A stretch of 64,000 nucleotides of DNA from Eustoma russellianum (GCA_036186865.1 AP025047.1:30882588-30946587), one strand, 5' to 3'. Shown: positions 1 through 12,118, counted from the first letter of the stretch. Translations and numbers: made by a program. Notes: generated by a model not told the origin, from the letters alone.

Positions 1-785
1 CCAAATGGCATCACTAAAAACTCATAATGTCCATATCTTGTACGAAACGCAGTCTTAGCGATATCTTCCGACTTGATCTTCAATTGATGGTAACCAGAGC
101 GAAGGTCAATCATGTTGAACACTTTAGCTCCCCTTAATTGATCAAACAAATCGTCGATTCGAGGCAGTGGATATCTATTCTTGATAGTGATCTTATTCAG
201 CTCTCGGTAATCGATGCAGAGTCGCATGCTGCCATCTTTCTTCTTAACGAACAACACTGGAGCTCCCCATGGTGATACACTTGGCCATATAAACTTTTTA
301 TATATCAATTCTTGCAACTGTGATTTCAATTCCTTTAATTCGGCTGGGGCCATTCTATACGGTGCCTTTGAGATTGGTTTAGCTCCTGGAACGACATTAA
401 TCTCAAATTCAATCTCCCTGTCCGGAGGCAAACCTGGTAGATCATCTGGAAATACATCTGTGAACTCTTTGACTACTGGAATACTGTCAATTGATGGGGT
501 CTCGGAATCCTTGCCAAGAGCATACACAAGGAATCCTTTGCTACCCTTCTTCAGTGATTGAAAGGCTTTTGCTGCTGTCAGATAAATATTCTGTGGTATC
601 TTTTTCATCTTGGAGTTCCCTTGATAAATCACTTCTTCTCGCATTGGATCCTTAATCATAACACGCTTACCACGACAATCAATGTAGGCATGGTGTTTGA
701 ACAACCAATCCATGCCTAGAATAAGGTCGAAATCCCTAATCTGTATAGGAATTAGGGTAACTTTGAACTTCTGTCCTCCCAAGTA
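1..785 (-). pseudogene. Gypsy-A pol: protease end and reverse transcriptase start (runs off window)
   Basis: The minus strand is open from about 780 to the window edge. It encodes the end of an aspartic-protease region (DFDLILGMDWL near 715-745, the usual Gypsy ILGMDWL), a PR-RT linker with DVFPDDLPGLPP, and RT domain 1 with CIDYRELNKIT, YPLPRIDD, LFDQL and IDLRSGYHQLKI up to VMPFG at position 1. I saw no stop in this stretch. The usual Arg before PSxSPWGAPV is replaced by Trp. The 5' end is not native: it is fused directly to a truncated gag, so most of gag, the zinc knuckle and the protease active site are missing. It cannot be autonomous. Confidence 0.85.
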
Positions 786-1270
786 ACTGGAGCTGGCAAA
801 TGCTGCAAATTAGTGGTCCACCATTCATCGGCCTCACCCGTCAGAAAAGGTTTGATAACCTGAACTTTTATCTCTTCCGGTATTTAAATCAGTTCAAAAT
901 TGTTTTGTACTTCTTTTAGCCATTTCTCGGCTATGTCAGGGTCAGATCCACCTTCAAAGTTAGGAATACGGGCCTTCTTCATTTCTCCGTAAAAGAAACG
1001 AGTACCATGCTGTGGTGGAGGTGGTGGCGGTGGCGGTGGAGGTGGCGCATAATTCTGATGGCCGTTGTTACCTACTGCCTGTCCTATCTGTACCAAAGCT
1101 TGCAGAACAGCCTGCTGAAAATCTCCCTGACCCTGCTGCTGTGGGGGTGGAGGCACATGCTCAGTGTAAGGTGGAACCGGTCCTGTCTGCGAGGGTATCT
1201 GTGATGGTGGAGGAGGGGGTAACTGTGCAGGTCTGTTAGCGCGCGGTCTACCTCTAGGTCGTGGAGACAT
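786..1270 (-). pseudogene. Gypsy-A gag N-terminal fragment
   Basis: The ATG at 1270 opens with a basic MSPRPRGRP stretch, then a proline-rich region with an 11-proline run, then the conserved capsid entry (FEGGSDPDIAEKWL) and, past an in-frame TAA at 884-886, the motif GEADEWW of plant Gypsy capsids. The TAA sits where related gags have a coding triplet, consistent with a C-to-T change. Homology stops at VTWED near 785, where the sequence switches frame into protease. An ATG 30 bases upstream (1300) is in frame, but MSPRPRGRP is the usual type of Gypsy gag start. Confidence 0.8.
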
Positions 1271-1529
1271 CCTATTGAAGATAGTATCATTAGTAATCAT
1301 TTACAAAAGAGATCAATTTGTCTTTCTGATTAGTTCAGAATTTAAATTTTTTTTATTGGGGACTTAATAATTCAACAAAACTTTTAAATGTTATTTAGCT
1401 ATCCCTAAATATTCTAAGGATTCTAATCTAGGATATCACTCTTGGTCTAAGATCATAACTTAAGTTCTAGGATCATCACTTAACTTCTAAGTGCTTACTT
1501 TACTATTTCCGCCGTGGATCTAGAGCCTT
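1271..1529 (-). other. Gypsy-A 5' leader
   Basis: An AT-rich untranslated stretch between the primer-binding site and gag. It has several short near-repeats of the type 'taagttctaggatcat' (1440-1490) and no coding signal. Confidence 0.7.
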
Positions 1530-1542
1530 GGCTCTGATACCA
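1530..1542 (-). promoter_or_regulatory. Gypsy-A primer-binding site (tRNA-iMet)
   Basis: The minus strand reads TGGTATCAGAGCC, complementary to the 3' end of plant initiator-Met tRNA, two bases downstream of the LTR terminus (GCTACA, ending at 1545). This fixes the orientation and the inner LTR edge. Confidence 0.95.
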
Positions 1543-1544
1543 AC

Positions 1545-4500
1545 TGTAGCGTCCCGCCCAAAACCAGAGTTCCGGCTCAGTGCACCCACCATACTCTACT
1601 CCATAGAGTACAAGGCATCGATACCATGCATGTGCATGTCACATGAATTGTAATCGATATAGCGGAAGCATCTTAAAATAAGCTCACGACATGCATAATA
1701 TTATTACAAACCGTACAAATCCACACATCCACAAATACAGCTTCTCACGATAATTTTATTACATCACAATAAATAAAGCTCACACACAACAGGTACATAG
1801 CTTCAGCCTACATCTTTGCTCACGGATACTCTATCTGGGGTTCCTCCTCGATGAACACGGCATCAGGGTCCCTTTCTTGAAATATTAAGAGGCAGTATGA
1901 GCGATAACCACCATCTTTTAATCGCTCAACAAGTATTCTTTATAGATACTTCATGGGGATCATACATGGGGAAACAAGTAGTAAATAAAGTAACAATTAT
2001 ATAATTACACAATCTTTATTTACAAATGACAGCATTACATATAAGGAATAAACAGAACATAAGATTTTGCATCATACCTTATGGATCATATCATTCTTCC
2101 TCAGCATATCCTTAGCATAACCTTCCATGCTTAAACACTAATCCATCTTATACTAGGTCATAAACTTACAATCATCACCTCTATGAACGTAATCTTCCTT
2201 AATCATCTTAAGGCATCATGATTGTACAAATATACTAATCACCACCTAAGGGCATGATCATGAACATGATGCATAAAACGTGACTTCTCATAAAATGGCT
2301 TTTCGTAAACATGGCTTTTCATAAACATGAAATTCATAAATTGACATGATTTTCATAACTTGCGTACAATGACATATTCATAACTTGCATAACATGACAT
2401 TTTCATAACATGAAGACATAACATTTTCATCATTGGCTATAGCACTTTTCATAAGAATAATAACACACGACATACCGATCAATTTCCCATGTAGTACATA
2501 TACGACATAAAACATCATAAACATATGTATATGTACTAACGGTGACGCGCTATGACGGAGATCCCGTATCCCGGGACCCGGTGTTACACTCGGCCATATA
2601 CGTAATCATATGCCCCTGACATCTATCACCCCGATACCGATGTCACGCCGGCGAACATAACATAGTCATAATCATGAACATAACATAACATATTGTGTGT
2701 CAACGAAATCGATCGTCTCGCGTTTATTATTCACATGCATATGAACTTTTAAAACATGATATGCGCAAAATAACTTTCAAACTTTATCTTCGTAGCAGCA
2801 TAAGACTTGTTCGTATGAGGTGTTATGGTAAACTACATCTTATAACATCACTTACTTATTTTCAGCCTACATATCATAACTTAAAGGGATTCACACTTTG
2901 ACCATCAAAAGGCCATTCGGCCATGAGGCTAAACAGCCCACTTTTCTTCATTTTTCATCCAACACCACTTTCTTAATTTGTATTCTCCAAATACAACTCA
3001 TATTCCAACACTTAAGGAAATTGACTTTTAATTCTTAGATCCTTTAATTCTTCACATACAACTACCTACACTTATACCATACTTTATTCATTATCACATA
3101 ATTTACATAATAGTATCCATAGCATTTAGCTCAAGAAACATTTTTGGTTTCTTAAATGGCCTTAGGCCGAATATATATGTAATATATATATGTATATATT
3201 TCATGTAATACATTTATATGTGTGTGTATATATACTATATAAGGTATTTTATACTTTGATTACCTTAAGCCATGTATATATATATGTATAATTATATCCA
3301 TATATACTTATTTAACATGTCACATCTCATTTTACAAACTATTCTATAAGGCCGAAAGTTAGGCCATGTATTATACATATTTATATCTCATTTTTTCTTC
3401 CTTTTATGCATATGTTGTAAGTTGTAAGTTCTCATAAGTAACATATACATATTTCTTTCCTTTCTTTTACTAAATCTTAAAAGTACAACACTAGGAAAAA
3501 TACATAATCATAAAACATGATAATTAACATAAAGAGTGTACTTCTTGAGCCATATTCATCATCTAATACACATCTTAGAAATGGTTATGATGAAACTCAA
3601 ATGAAGTACTAAAATAGGCCACTTGGCATGTATGGGTGATTGTATATGTGAAGATGATGATCATCAAACAACCATTTAGACCATGTATATAAGTCATGCT
3701 TATGATGATACATAAACATGTTAAGACATGATCTTGAAATATATGAACACTAAAATACATAAAAATACAAACATGATGATCATCATAAAAGAACACATAT
3801 TTTAAAACATCAAAGTTGTATTCTTTGTATACCTTTCTTAAGGTTCTTTATTTCATGTCATTTGTTCAAGGTTTATATCTATTTGTATATATATGTATAT
3901 TACCGTATGTATGAACTTGTATAGTGTATATATATATATGATTACCGTGTATATATATGTATATATATTGCATTTAAATGTTTATATAACCTTTTACATG
4001 TATATTTACATATATTTATATATTTATAACATTTACAATCATAGATCTTTCATATTCTTATGACAAACTTGAACATACTACATGATGATCCCATTTTTAA
4101 TATAAACATAAATATCGAATTTGAAATCCATGAAGGATCTAGGAAGAGTTACTTGCCTTGGTTCACCTTTCTACACTTAGAAGATGTTTCCTCACTTTGG
4201 TTTGGAAGAGAGTTCTTCTTCCTTTCCTCCTAGGTATAACTAGTTTTTATGGTTTAAAGAAGGGTAGTGAGCAACTTATGAAACTAAGTATATAGAAGAA
4301 TCAAACTTAGACTCATAAAGTTCTTACCTTGATTGTTTTTGATTCTAGATTCTACAACCTCTTGAATCTTTCTTAGTTGATTGAGTGTTTATGATACTTG
4401 ATTTGAGTGATGTTGGTATGAAGAAAGGAGAAGAAAATCTTCTCCTTGTTGGGATAGTAACTTTCGGCCAAGAGGGGTGCAAGGAGGGAGTTGGAATGTT

Positions 4501-5008
4501 TTTGGGTTTTCTTGAAGATAGGATGAATTGGTTGGTTGAAGATGTATTATTTGAGGGGTTGAAGAAGAAATAAAAATTCCTTCTTTACTAGAGGTGGGGG
4601 GCGGCCAAGAATGGGAAGGGATGGGGTGGGGAGACAACCTTTAGACAAGTATGGGTGTAATGAATGGGTTTTATGACAAGATTCCTAAGCATGCTAATTT
4701 TTTATGCTAAATGTTTAAAGTGTGAGACAAGTTGTCTTCACCTTCTTTTTCATTTTCCTTTTTCTTTTTCTTTCATGTATGTATTTTATTTTCTTTTATT
4801 TAAGGTAGTATAATTATTGTTGTGTCATGTATTTCTTTTGATTTAATTTATACTAATAGTTTAAGTTGTTACTAACTAAGTTAATTTGAGCTTTTATTGT
4901 GTGGATTCAAACATTTATGATATATTTGCTAATGAATCGTACACCTATGAGATTATGTTTACGTTATTGGAGGTTGATACTACATAACGAATTTTCCGGG
5001 CTGTAACA
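1545..5008 (-). repeat. Gypsy-A 5' LTR (about 3.46 kb)
   Basis: On the minus strand the LTR starts TGTTACAG at 5008 and ends GCTACA at 1545, with the canonical TG...CA ends. It is very AT-rich and non-coding, with alternating TA/TG runs at 3170-3300 and 3880-4030 and many near-repeats of 'cataacatgac' and 'tttcataaacatg' at 2270-2500. Short reading frames here (for example 2695-2901, 3575-3796, 4385-4637) show no family features and I treat them as chance. Only one LTR is in the window, so the element cannot be dated. Confidence 0.85.
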
Positions 5009-5720
5009 GTTAGAATCTTCTAACGAGAATCTTGTCGCTCAATTAAGCGATTCAAAGAAGAGTCATCATGTGTCATTACTGCATTACAGAGAATTCATCA
5101 TTGACCACTCAAAATAATGAAATGAAATCCGAGATTTCAAGTTTGAAATCAAGGAATATTGATTTAGAGAAAATGATGAAACAGTTTAATACGGGGTCCA
5201 ACATGCTGCATCGCATTATATTATCACAAAAGCATGACAGCGACAAAATGAGTTTGGGATACGTTGATACAAATGAAGTATCAACCAAACCAACTAAGTT
5301 TGTGGTGTCTAAGAAAGTAGACACCCCTAAGCCTCAAAGTGGCGTCTAAGATGACGCAAAAGCCGTCCCTTTCCTCATCACGCCCCATTTCTTCTTCATA
5401 TCATGTGAAATATAACTTTGTACCATATAGATATAAAAAGAAAAGAATAATGCATACACGAAATTCATATCATCCACGCACTACGCATACACACACAAGG
5501 ACATATCAAAAACATCCTTCATTCAATGAGTATAAAGGAGTCCTTGGGCAAAGGCCCAAAGTGCATGCACCACATGTCTACTATATCGCACCTTCATCTA
5601 CATTCTTGCCATTTGATAGACCGAGAAGGATCACCCAAGTATGGGTACCGAAAGGTACTTTTACCAAGAGGTGAATAACTAACTCGAAAGGACCCAAAGT
5701 TAAAAGGGTACCTAAATCAT
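5009..5720 (+). pseudogene. Copia-1a gag C-terminal part
   Basis: This begins abruptly at the Gypsy-A LTR edge. The reading frame at 5068-5349 encodes a coiled-coil-like segment (NEMKSEISSLKSRNIDLEKMM, then QFNTGSNMLHRIILSQKHDS) that aligns with 53400-53560 of Copia-2a. A frameshift near 5340 moves it into the frame of 5339-5674, a basic, His/Tyr-rich tail ending in ITQVWVPKGTFTKR and then TGA. The same VWxPKG motif ends the gag of Copia-2a. The N-terminal capsid and zinc knuckle are missing here because of the insertion. Confidence 0.75.
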
Positions 5721-5729
5721 CTTTGCACA

Positions 5730-8700
5730 TTGCAGGGAACCCACACATCGAAAGATACAACTATTAAGTGGTTCCTTGACAGTGGATGCTCGAGACACAT
5801 GACGGGTGACCCAAGCCTGTTCACCAAACTAAAGAAGGTCACAAAAGGCGGATCCGTGACCTTTGGAGACAACAACGAAGGCAAGATCATCGGAAAAGGT
5901 ACGATTGGAAATCCAAGCACTCTCCAAATCTCCAACGTATTTTTGGTAAGCAACTTATCCTACAATCTTCTTAGCATTTCTCAATTTGTTGACAACGGTT
6001 TTAATGTGTATTTTACTCACCCTTATTGCAATATAATAAATAAAAATGGAGAAAACCGTTTTAAAAGAAAAACGAGAAGGTAATATTTTTACGCTTTCTA
6101 TGGATGATGTGGTAGACGCTAAAGTTAAGTGCTTTATGTCAAATGAACCCAATGTGAATTTATGGCATAGACGTTTAGGACACATTGGCATTTCCACACT
6201 AGAAAAACTTCAACGAAAGAACCTAGTACGAGGATTGCCTACGCTTGATTTAGACAACTTTCAGTTGTGTGAATCTTGCATAAAAGGCAAACAAACACGT
6301 GGGTCACTTAAGCCTAAAAATGAAATAAGCACGACTAGAGTCTTAGAACTATTGCATATTGATTTGTTTGGTCCTAGTCGCACTACCAGCCTTGGTGGGC
6401 GCCACTATGCATGCGTGATTGTTGATGATTTTTCTCGTTATACTTGGACTTTATTTCTTGCACATAAGGATGATAGCGCCATTGAGATTGCAAAATTAAT
6501 TAGACAACTTGAAAATCAATACGGTGGTAAGTGTGAAAAAGATAAGAAGTGATAGAGGCGGTGAGTTTAAAAACAAAGAGATGATTTCATTTTGCGAAGA
6601 AAAAGGAATCAAGCATGAGTTTTCACCACCTAGAACTCCACAATTAAATAGAGTAGTAGAAAGAAAGAATCGTACATTACAAGAAATCGCTAGGACTATG
6701 TTATGCGAAAATAAATTGCCTAGATTTTGTGGGCGGAAGCCGTAAATTGTGCATGCTATATTGTAAATCGCCTATCGATAAGAAATAAAATAAACAAGAC
6801 ACCTTATGAGATTTTGAATGATCGCATGCCTAAGATTGACTATTTTCGTGTGTTTGGATGCAAATGTTTTGTTTTAAATACAAAAGATAATTTAGACAAA
6901 TTTGAATCCAAATCAATTGAGTGCATTTTTGTTGGATATTCTATAAATTCAAAGGCATATAGGTGTTATGATCCTCTCACTAGACAAATCATGGAATCTA
7001 TTCATGTGAAATTCAATGAATTTGGTGAGATTGATAAAGATAAAGAATATGACGATGACTTTGAATTGAAACCCGTATTGAATGAAGATGATGGTTCTTT
7101 TGATATGCATGATATGAATGACACACTAGAAATGCATGATCACATAGAAATGCATGATAACATAGAACATAATCAACCAAGATGGCATAGAGATCACCCA
7201 TATGATCTCATCATAGGCGACCTCACTCATGGTGTGCGACCACGTAGAAGAATTACTTCGGACGAAATAAATGAATTTCATACTATGATTTCTGAAATTG
7301 AGCCCAAAAATGTGCATGATGCTTTGAGTGATTCTTCTTGGATTGATGCCATGCATGATGAACTTAATCAATTTGTTAGAAACGATGTATGAGATTTAGT
7401 GCCATGACCATAAGATAAGACTATAATAGGCATAAAGTGGGTGTTTAGGAATAAAATGAATGAAGAAGGAAAGGTCGTTAGAAATAAAGCGAGACTTGTA
7501 TCACAAGGCTATAATCAAGAAGAAGGAATTGACTACGATGAAACATTTGCACCCGTAGCACGTTTAGAAGCTATACGACTATTACTTGCTATTGCTTGCA
7601 TGAAAGATTTCAGATTATATCAAATGGACGTAAAAAGTGCATTCCTAAACGGATTTATACAAGAAGAAGTATGCGTGAAGCAACCACCCCGGTTTTGAAG
7701 ATTTGAAACATCCCGATCACGTGTACAAACTAAAGAAGGCACTATACGGCCTAAAGCAAGCACCGAGAGCATGGTATGATCGTTTTGCTACTTTCCTTTA
7801 GAAAATGATTTTAAAACGAGGTACTATAGATAGTACACTATTTTTGAAACAAGATAAATCGGATTTACTTATTATCCAAATCTACGTTGATGACATTATT
7901 TTCGGTTCTACCTCACATAGACTTGTTCAAGATTTTGAAAATTGCATGAAATCCGAATTTGAAATGTCTATGGTTGGTGAACTTAATTATTTTCTTGGCT
8001 TGCAGATTAAGCAAACGAGTAAAGGGATTCACATAAGTCAAGCAAAATATGTCAATGACATGATTAAAAAGTTTAACTTTGAAAATTTGAAACCATCCCC
8101 CACCCCTATGAGTGTCACTACTAAATTGGATAAAGACGAACATGGTAAAGATGTTGATAATGGCTTATATCGATCTATGATAGGTTCTTTGCTATATTTA
8201 ACTGCTAGTAGGCCTGATATCATGTTTAGTGTATGCATGTGCGCATGATTTCAGAGTCAACCTAAGGTGTCTCACTATAATGCGGTAAAAAGAATATTCC
8301 GTTATATTAGGCACACGCCCACCTTCGGAATTTGGTACGATAAGGCTTCCACATTTAACCTACATGCTTATATTGATGCAGATTATGGTGGCTGCAAAAT
8401 AGATAGAAAGAGCACGAGTGGGACTTGCCAATTTATAGGAAACTCACTCATTTCATGGTTTTCCAAAAAGCAAGCAAGCGTTGCTTTATCCACTATTGAG
8501 GCTGAGTACATGGCACTTAGCCTTTGTTGCACACAGTTGTTGTGGATAAAATAACAACTTTCAGACTTTGGAATTACCGTAAATAGAATTCCTATATATT
8601 GTGATAGTATGAGCGCCATTAATTTGTCTAAGAACCCCGTGTTACATTCTAAGGCTAAGCATATAGAAGTACGCTATCACTTTCTTTGTGATCACGTAAA

Positions 8701-8833
8701 CAATGTTGATATCGTCATAGATCACGTACGCACAGAAGCACAAGTAGCGGATATCTTTACAAAAGCCTTAAATCAAGCCACGTATGAATCTCTTCGCTCC
8801 AAATTAGGCATGATTCCCGTTGATATGATTTGA
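5730..8833 (+). pseudogene. Copia-1a pol (protease, integrase, RT, RNase H), broken
   Basis: Domains in order: protease LDSGCSRHMTG (about 5777-5810), GAG-pre-integrase LWHRRLGHIG (6160-6190), integrase with LHIDLFGPS, IRSDRGGEF and VERKNRT (6350-6680), RT with QMDVKSAFLNGFIQEE (about 7622-7668) and YVDDIIFGS (about 7883-7910), and RNase H with DADYGGCKIDRKSTSG (8375-8420) to about 8833. Breaks: frame changes near 6050, 6520, 6735, 7690 and 7800; in-frame stops at 7390 (a Trp position), two just after it, 8246 and 8552. Several stops fit C-to-T or G-to-A changes. Domain sequence stays very close to Copia-2a, so the lineage is the same. Confidence 0.85.
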
Positions 8834-8889
8834 TTTGACGTGATTTGATTTTTCTTTCCTTATTGACACGAATCTTTTGATTTACTTTC

Positions 8890-9082
8890 AAAAATAAAGG
8901 GGGAGAGAAAACATGATTTAAGGGGGGGAGAGAGACAAAATTGATACTGATTGCACAAATCAAGGGGGAGCCGGATTTGAAATTTGAAATTCAAATTTCA
9001 AATTTGTGCATGTTTGAAGAGGGAGCAATGGCATTTAAATCATGTGCATAAGTTATTTTGAAAATCATCAAAAGGGAGAGAT
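8890..9082 (+). other. Copia-1a polypurine-tract cluster
   Basis: Repeated purine tracts lie between RNase H and the 3' LTR: 8898-8909, 8920-8936, 8961-8970, about 9018-9026, and the terminal AAAAGGGAGAGAT at 9070-9082, directly before the LTR. Multiple conserved tracts are a known Sirevirus hallmark. Inside the cluster is a 29-bp near-perfect palindrome at 8975-9003 (14-base arms beginning ATTTGAAATTTG, 1-base spacer). Confidence 0.8.
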
Positions 9083-10364
9083 TGTAGAGAAAAGAGGGTT
9101 TGAGTGATTTCAAAATAAGTGACTTAAATGCATGATATATACACAAACATGCATGATATATACATGTATGCATGATACATTGCTATTACTTGTCTTATTT
9201 AGCTTATATATAATGTTGCCAGACTAACGAGCCATGAAGCGTTAAAGCTTACATTATATGGCAAACATTTGTTGTGTTTATACTATTTTCAGGTGCCACC
9301 ATCAATGAACTAAACTAGTTCATTAAGTGAAGTATTTAGTTTATTAAACTAAGTAGTTCATTAAAGGAAGCCACATTTGGAAAAGGCACAAAGGCAACAA
9401 GGCTAAGGAAGGAAAGTTTTCTCCTCCTCCCCTCTTAAATATACACACACCATATACATATAAAATACATATATTTTCAGATTTTTGAAAAAGGCACATA
9501 CACATGTACTCCAACGTACTACTGACACGTTATATATTTTACGTACGTATGTTAATGTCACACCACTATACTTAACTCATATTTATGAGTATATTCAAGT
9601 TTTATATCATATGATATAAGACATGGTGATGACAAATTAAATACGACACGTTAAAAGGTTCTAAACCAAAAATTGTCGTATCGGGCGAATACCGAAACTT
9701 TGCCAACGTGTCACGTACTTGCCATAAATAAATGGACAGCCCTTATACTTCAAAAATCATCATAATCGTGGCCTACATGATATTTTCAGCCAAAAATACT
9801 TTCCATATTGGCACACACAAATCACCTCACATTAAGGCCAAAATGTGAAGATTCCAATTTTAATTTTGACACATGATAAATGGCGCCACTTTAGACCAGC
9901 CAAGTGCTGAGATTTAAAGTATATATTATATATATATTATGTGTAACATAATATATATAACATGTGCAAAAGTTGGAATTTAATTAGAGAAAAATCGGGT
10001 AATCGATAAATATCGAAAATTCGGTTTTCTACGCACACAACACATGGAACGTTTTTGGTATATCATATGACACGTATCTAGACACTTTTTATATATGTTA
10101 TACATCTTAAAGTGTTCTAGAAAATTAAATTAAGGGCTGATTGGAATATAACATGTGTGTATTATTAAATATGCACTATTTTACAAAGTTGGCAAAAATA
10201 AATTTCAGCACATGCACATACACTATGCAACGTCCCTACAGCTGAGATGGAGCTTATTTGGAGCCTTGTTGGCATATTGATTGGTCAAGAATCAATCATA
10301 CAATGTTGGTGAATTAAAGAAAGAAGCTACAAATGGTAAGATTTCAAACTTTGTCTCACTTATA

Positions 10365-10720
10365 ACACATGCTGAAAATTTCAGCATGTGTAAGCCTGGC
10401 TGGCCGATTTTTGCATGTTAATGTGACATATTTTATCATCTTAAATTATGTGATTGATTGGAAGAAGAAATGGAAGCATTTTAAATATTTTTCAAAGCCA
10501 TAAATAGTATATCTTCAATATCACACATGCTGAAATTTTTCAGCATGTGTAGTATGTACAATGGCCGAAAATGAGGCCAAGTGGGAGTTCAAATTTCATT
10601 CCAAATTGATAAAGATAATTGCTATCAATTTATGATTTATTTTAAAAAGAAAAATCAAACAGAAATGGTAATATTTTGAACTTTATCTCCATGAATCACA
10701 TGCTGAAAATTCATCATGGT
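10365..10720. repeat. Triplicated palindrome in the Copia-1a LTR
   Basis: Palindrome 1 (10365-10391) has 13-base arms ACACATGCTGAAA / TTTCAGCATGTGT with a 1-base spacer. Palindrome 2 (10523-10550) has the same arms and a 2-base spacer. Palindrome 3 (about 10696-10720) is decayed. Each lies in a related unit of about 160-170 bp, with 'ggtaa.atttcaaa' before it and 'ggccga' after it. Confidence 0.9.
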
Positions 10721-11229
10721 ATATGTTCATAATGGCCGATTTTTTGCTTGGTTGGGAAGGAATTTTGTCTTGCAACATTTATGTGACAATCTTGAGCTTT
10801 ATGGAAATTATTTTGTGATTGATATTGGCACATGTTTAAGTGATATATTTAGATTTTTCCAAGTCATCAATGATGACAACATCCAACCAATCATGAAGTG
10901 CCAAGTAAGCAAAGCTTAAATAATCATCCAATAAGAAGATGCCAAGTAAGCAAGACCATGTCACAATGATGTCTTACATCCTCCCAAGGACTTAGAAGAT
11001 AATTTTCAAGAGGGGGAGGACCCAAGGGGGATGGCCATATGACATTAAAAGGAAAGAAGAGGAGCAAAAACAAGACATGAACAAGCATTGCAAAATCAAA
11101 GATAAAAAACGCCTAAGCCTCTTCTTCTACATTCTCTTTCTTTCTTTTTTCTTGTAAGCCTATTGTATTCATATCTTTCAATCTTGAATAGGCTTGATAT
11201 AGACCACCACATATTCCATATCTTTGTAA

Positions 11230-11256
11230 AAGATTGATCAAGGTGTGATCAATCTT
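11230..11256. repeat. LTR hairpin in Copia-1a
   Basis: AAGATTGATCA, a 5-base spacer AGGTG, then TGATCAATCTT: a perfect 11-bp stem. It recurs in LTR copy 2 (about 14050-14075), in inverted Copia-1b (about 16641-16667) and in weaker form near 63490-63516, so it is a conserved part of this LTR family. Confidence 0.85.
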
Positions 11257-12118
11257 CATTCTTGCAAGGTGGTGGTGTTCGTGCGAATTGTATTCATCGT
11301 ACAAGGTTTGTAAAGGGTTGGAGTTAGTGTGTAACTCTATCAACCATGTGGTAAGGTGTGTTGCGTGTGTGTGATTAGTGTGAACCAAGGAAGATGTTCC
11401 TTGAATACTGGAGTAGGTTGTTTATAACCGAACCAGTATAAAAATCTTGGTGTCATTTACTTTCAGCATTTACTTTCAGTTACTACACAGTTTACTCTTT
11501 TGTTCGCATTTGTAAAAATAGTAAACGAATTTCAAAAATCACAAAAATTTCCAAAAATATACCCACACGTTCTATGGTTAATTTGTCACAAGTTTCAACC
11601 CTTTTGGATAAGTATAAGTCGATCAAACATCAAAAGTTCTGAGACCAGTCTGATTTTCAGACTTGCAAAGGTTGAGACTTTGATTGTAGTTGACCTACTT
11701 TCCAAAACAATTTTGCAAAACTGTTTCAACCCACTTAAATATAGTATATAAGGAGTTAGTGTTTAAATTTTTAGAGCATTTGGACATACACACAAATAGG
11801 ATTAAATTTTTCAAAACCGTCTACCGTTTATGGCAGATTTGAGCAATCTGATTATCAACGGTTTTGAAGGGGTTAAAGGTTGAATTTTAATTTGAAATTT
11901 TTAGGGGACCCTCATAACATCTGAGGCTAAGTTCTCTCAAAATTTCAGAATTTTTGGAGACCTATAACCTTGTTTTAAAAACGTTTTAAAACTGGTCCTG
12001 AAAACATATGCTGTTTTCAGAAGTTGAGTTGTATAGGTTTAAACAAATTTTAAAAACCACACTTTCCGCACCACTTATTCAACCTCCCTCCTTCTAGTGG
12101 TGCCTTGCAGATCCTACA

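Larger units (their letters stand above)
1..5008 (-). mobile_element. Gypsy-A: 5' part of a Ty3/Gypsy LTR retrotransposon
   Basis: On the minus strand, in transcription order: a 3.46-kb 5' LTR (5008 to 1545), an initiator-Met primer-binding site (1542 to 1530), a leader, a shortened gag, and protease-linker/RT running off the left edge. The 3' half and the other LTR lie outside the window. The element sits inside the gag of the plus-strand Copia-1a, whose sequence resumes at 5009, so it is younger than Copia-1a. The five bases at 5009-5013 (GTTAG) should be one copy of the target duplication; the partner is off-window. The PR/RT order and motifs place it in Ty3/Gypsy; the clade is not certain. 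Confidence 0.9.
9083..12118 (+). repeat. Copia-1a 3' LTR (about 3.04 kb)
   Basis: Starts TGTAGAG directly after the terminal purine tract and ends GATCCTACA, giving inverted TGTAG/CTACA ends. The same sequence occurs at 12119-14940 (lacking the first 220 bases), inverted at 15803-18801, and inverted at 62627 to the right edge. Notable parts: overlapping palindromes around the ATGAACTAAACTAG block (9303-9367), three copies of the ACACATGCTGAAA palindrome (10365, 10523, about 10696), a hairpin at 11230-11256, and a block at 11407-11454 shared with the Copia-2 LTR. No gene is supported in it; the frames at 10716 and 11113 do not recur as proteins in the other copies. Confidence 0.85.

Noticed and set aside
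1530..1542. tRNA-like 13-mers (also at 37150, 47326, 51859)
   Set aside because: They are retrotransposon primer-binding sites complementary to tRNA-iMet, not tRNA genes.
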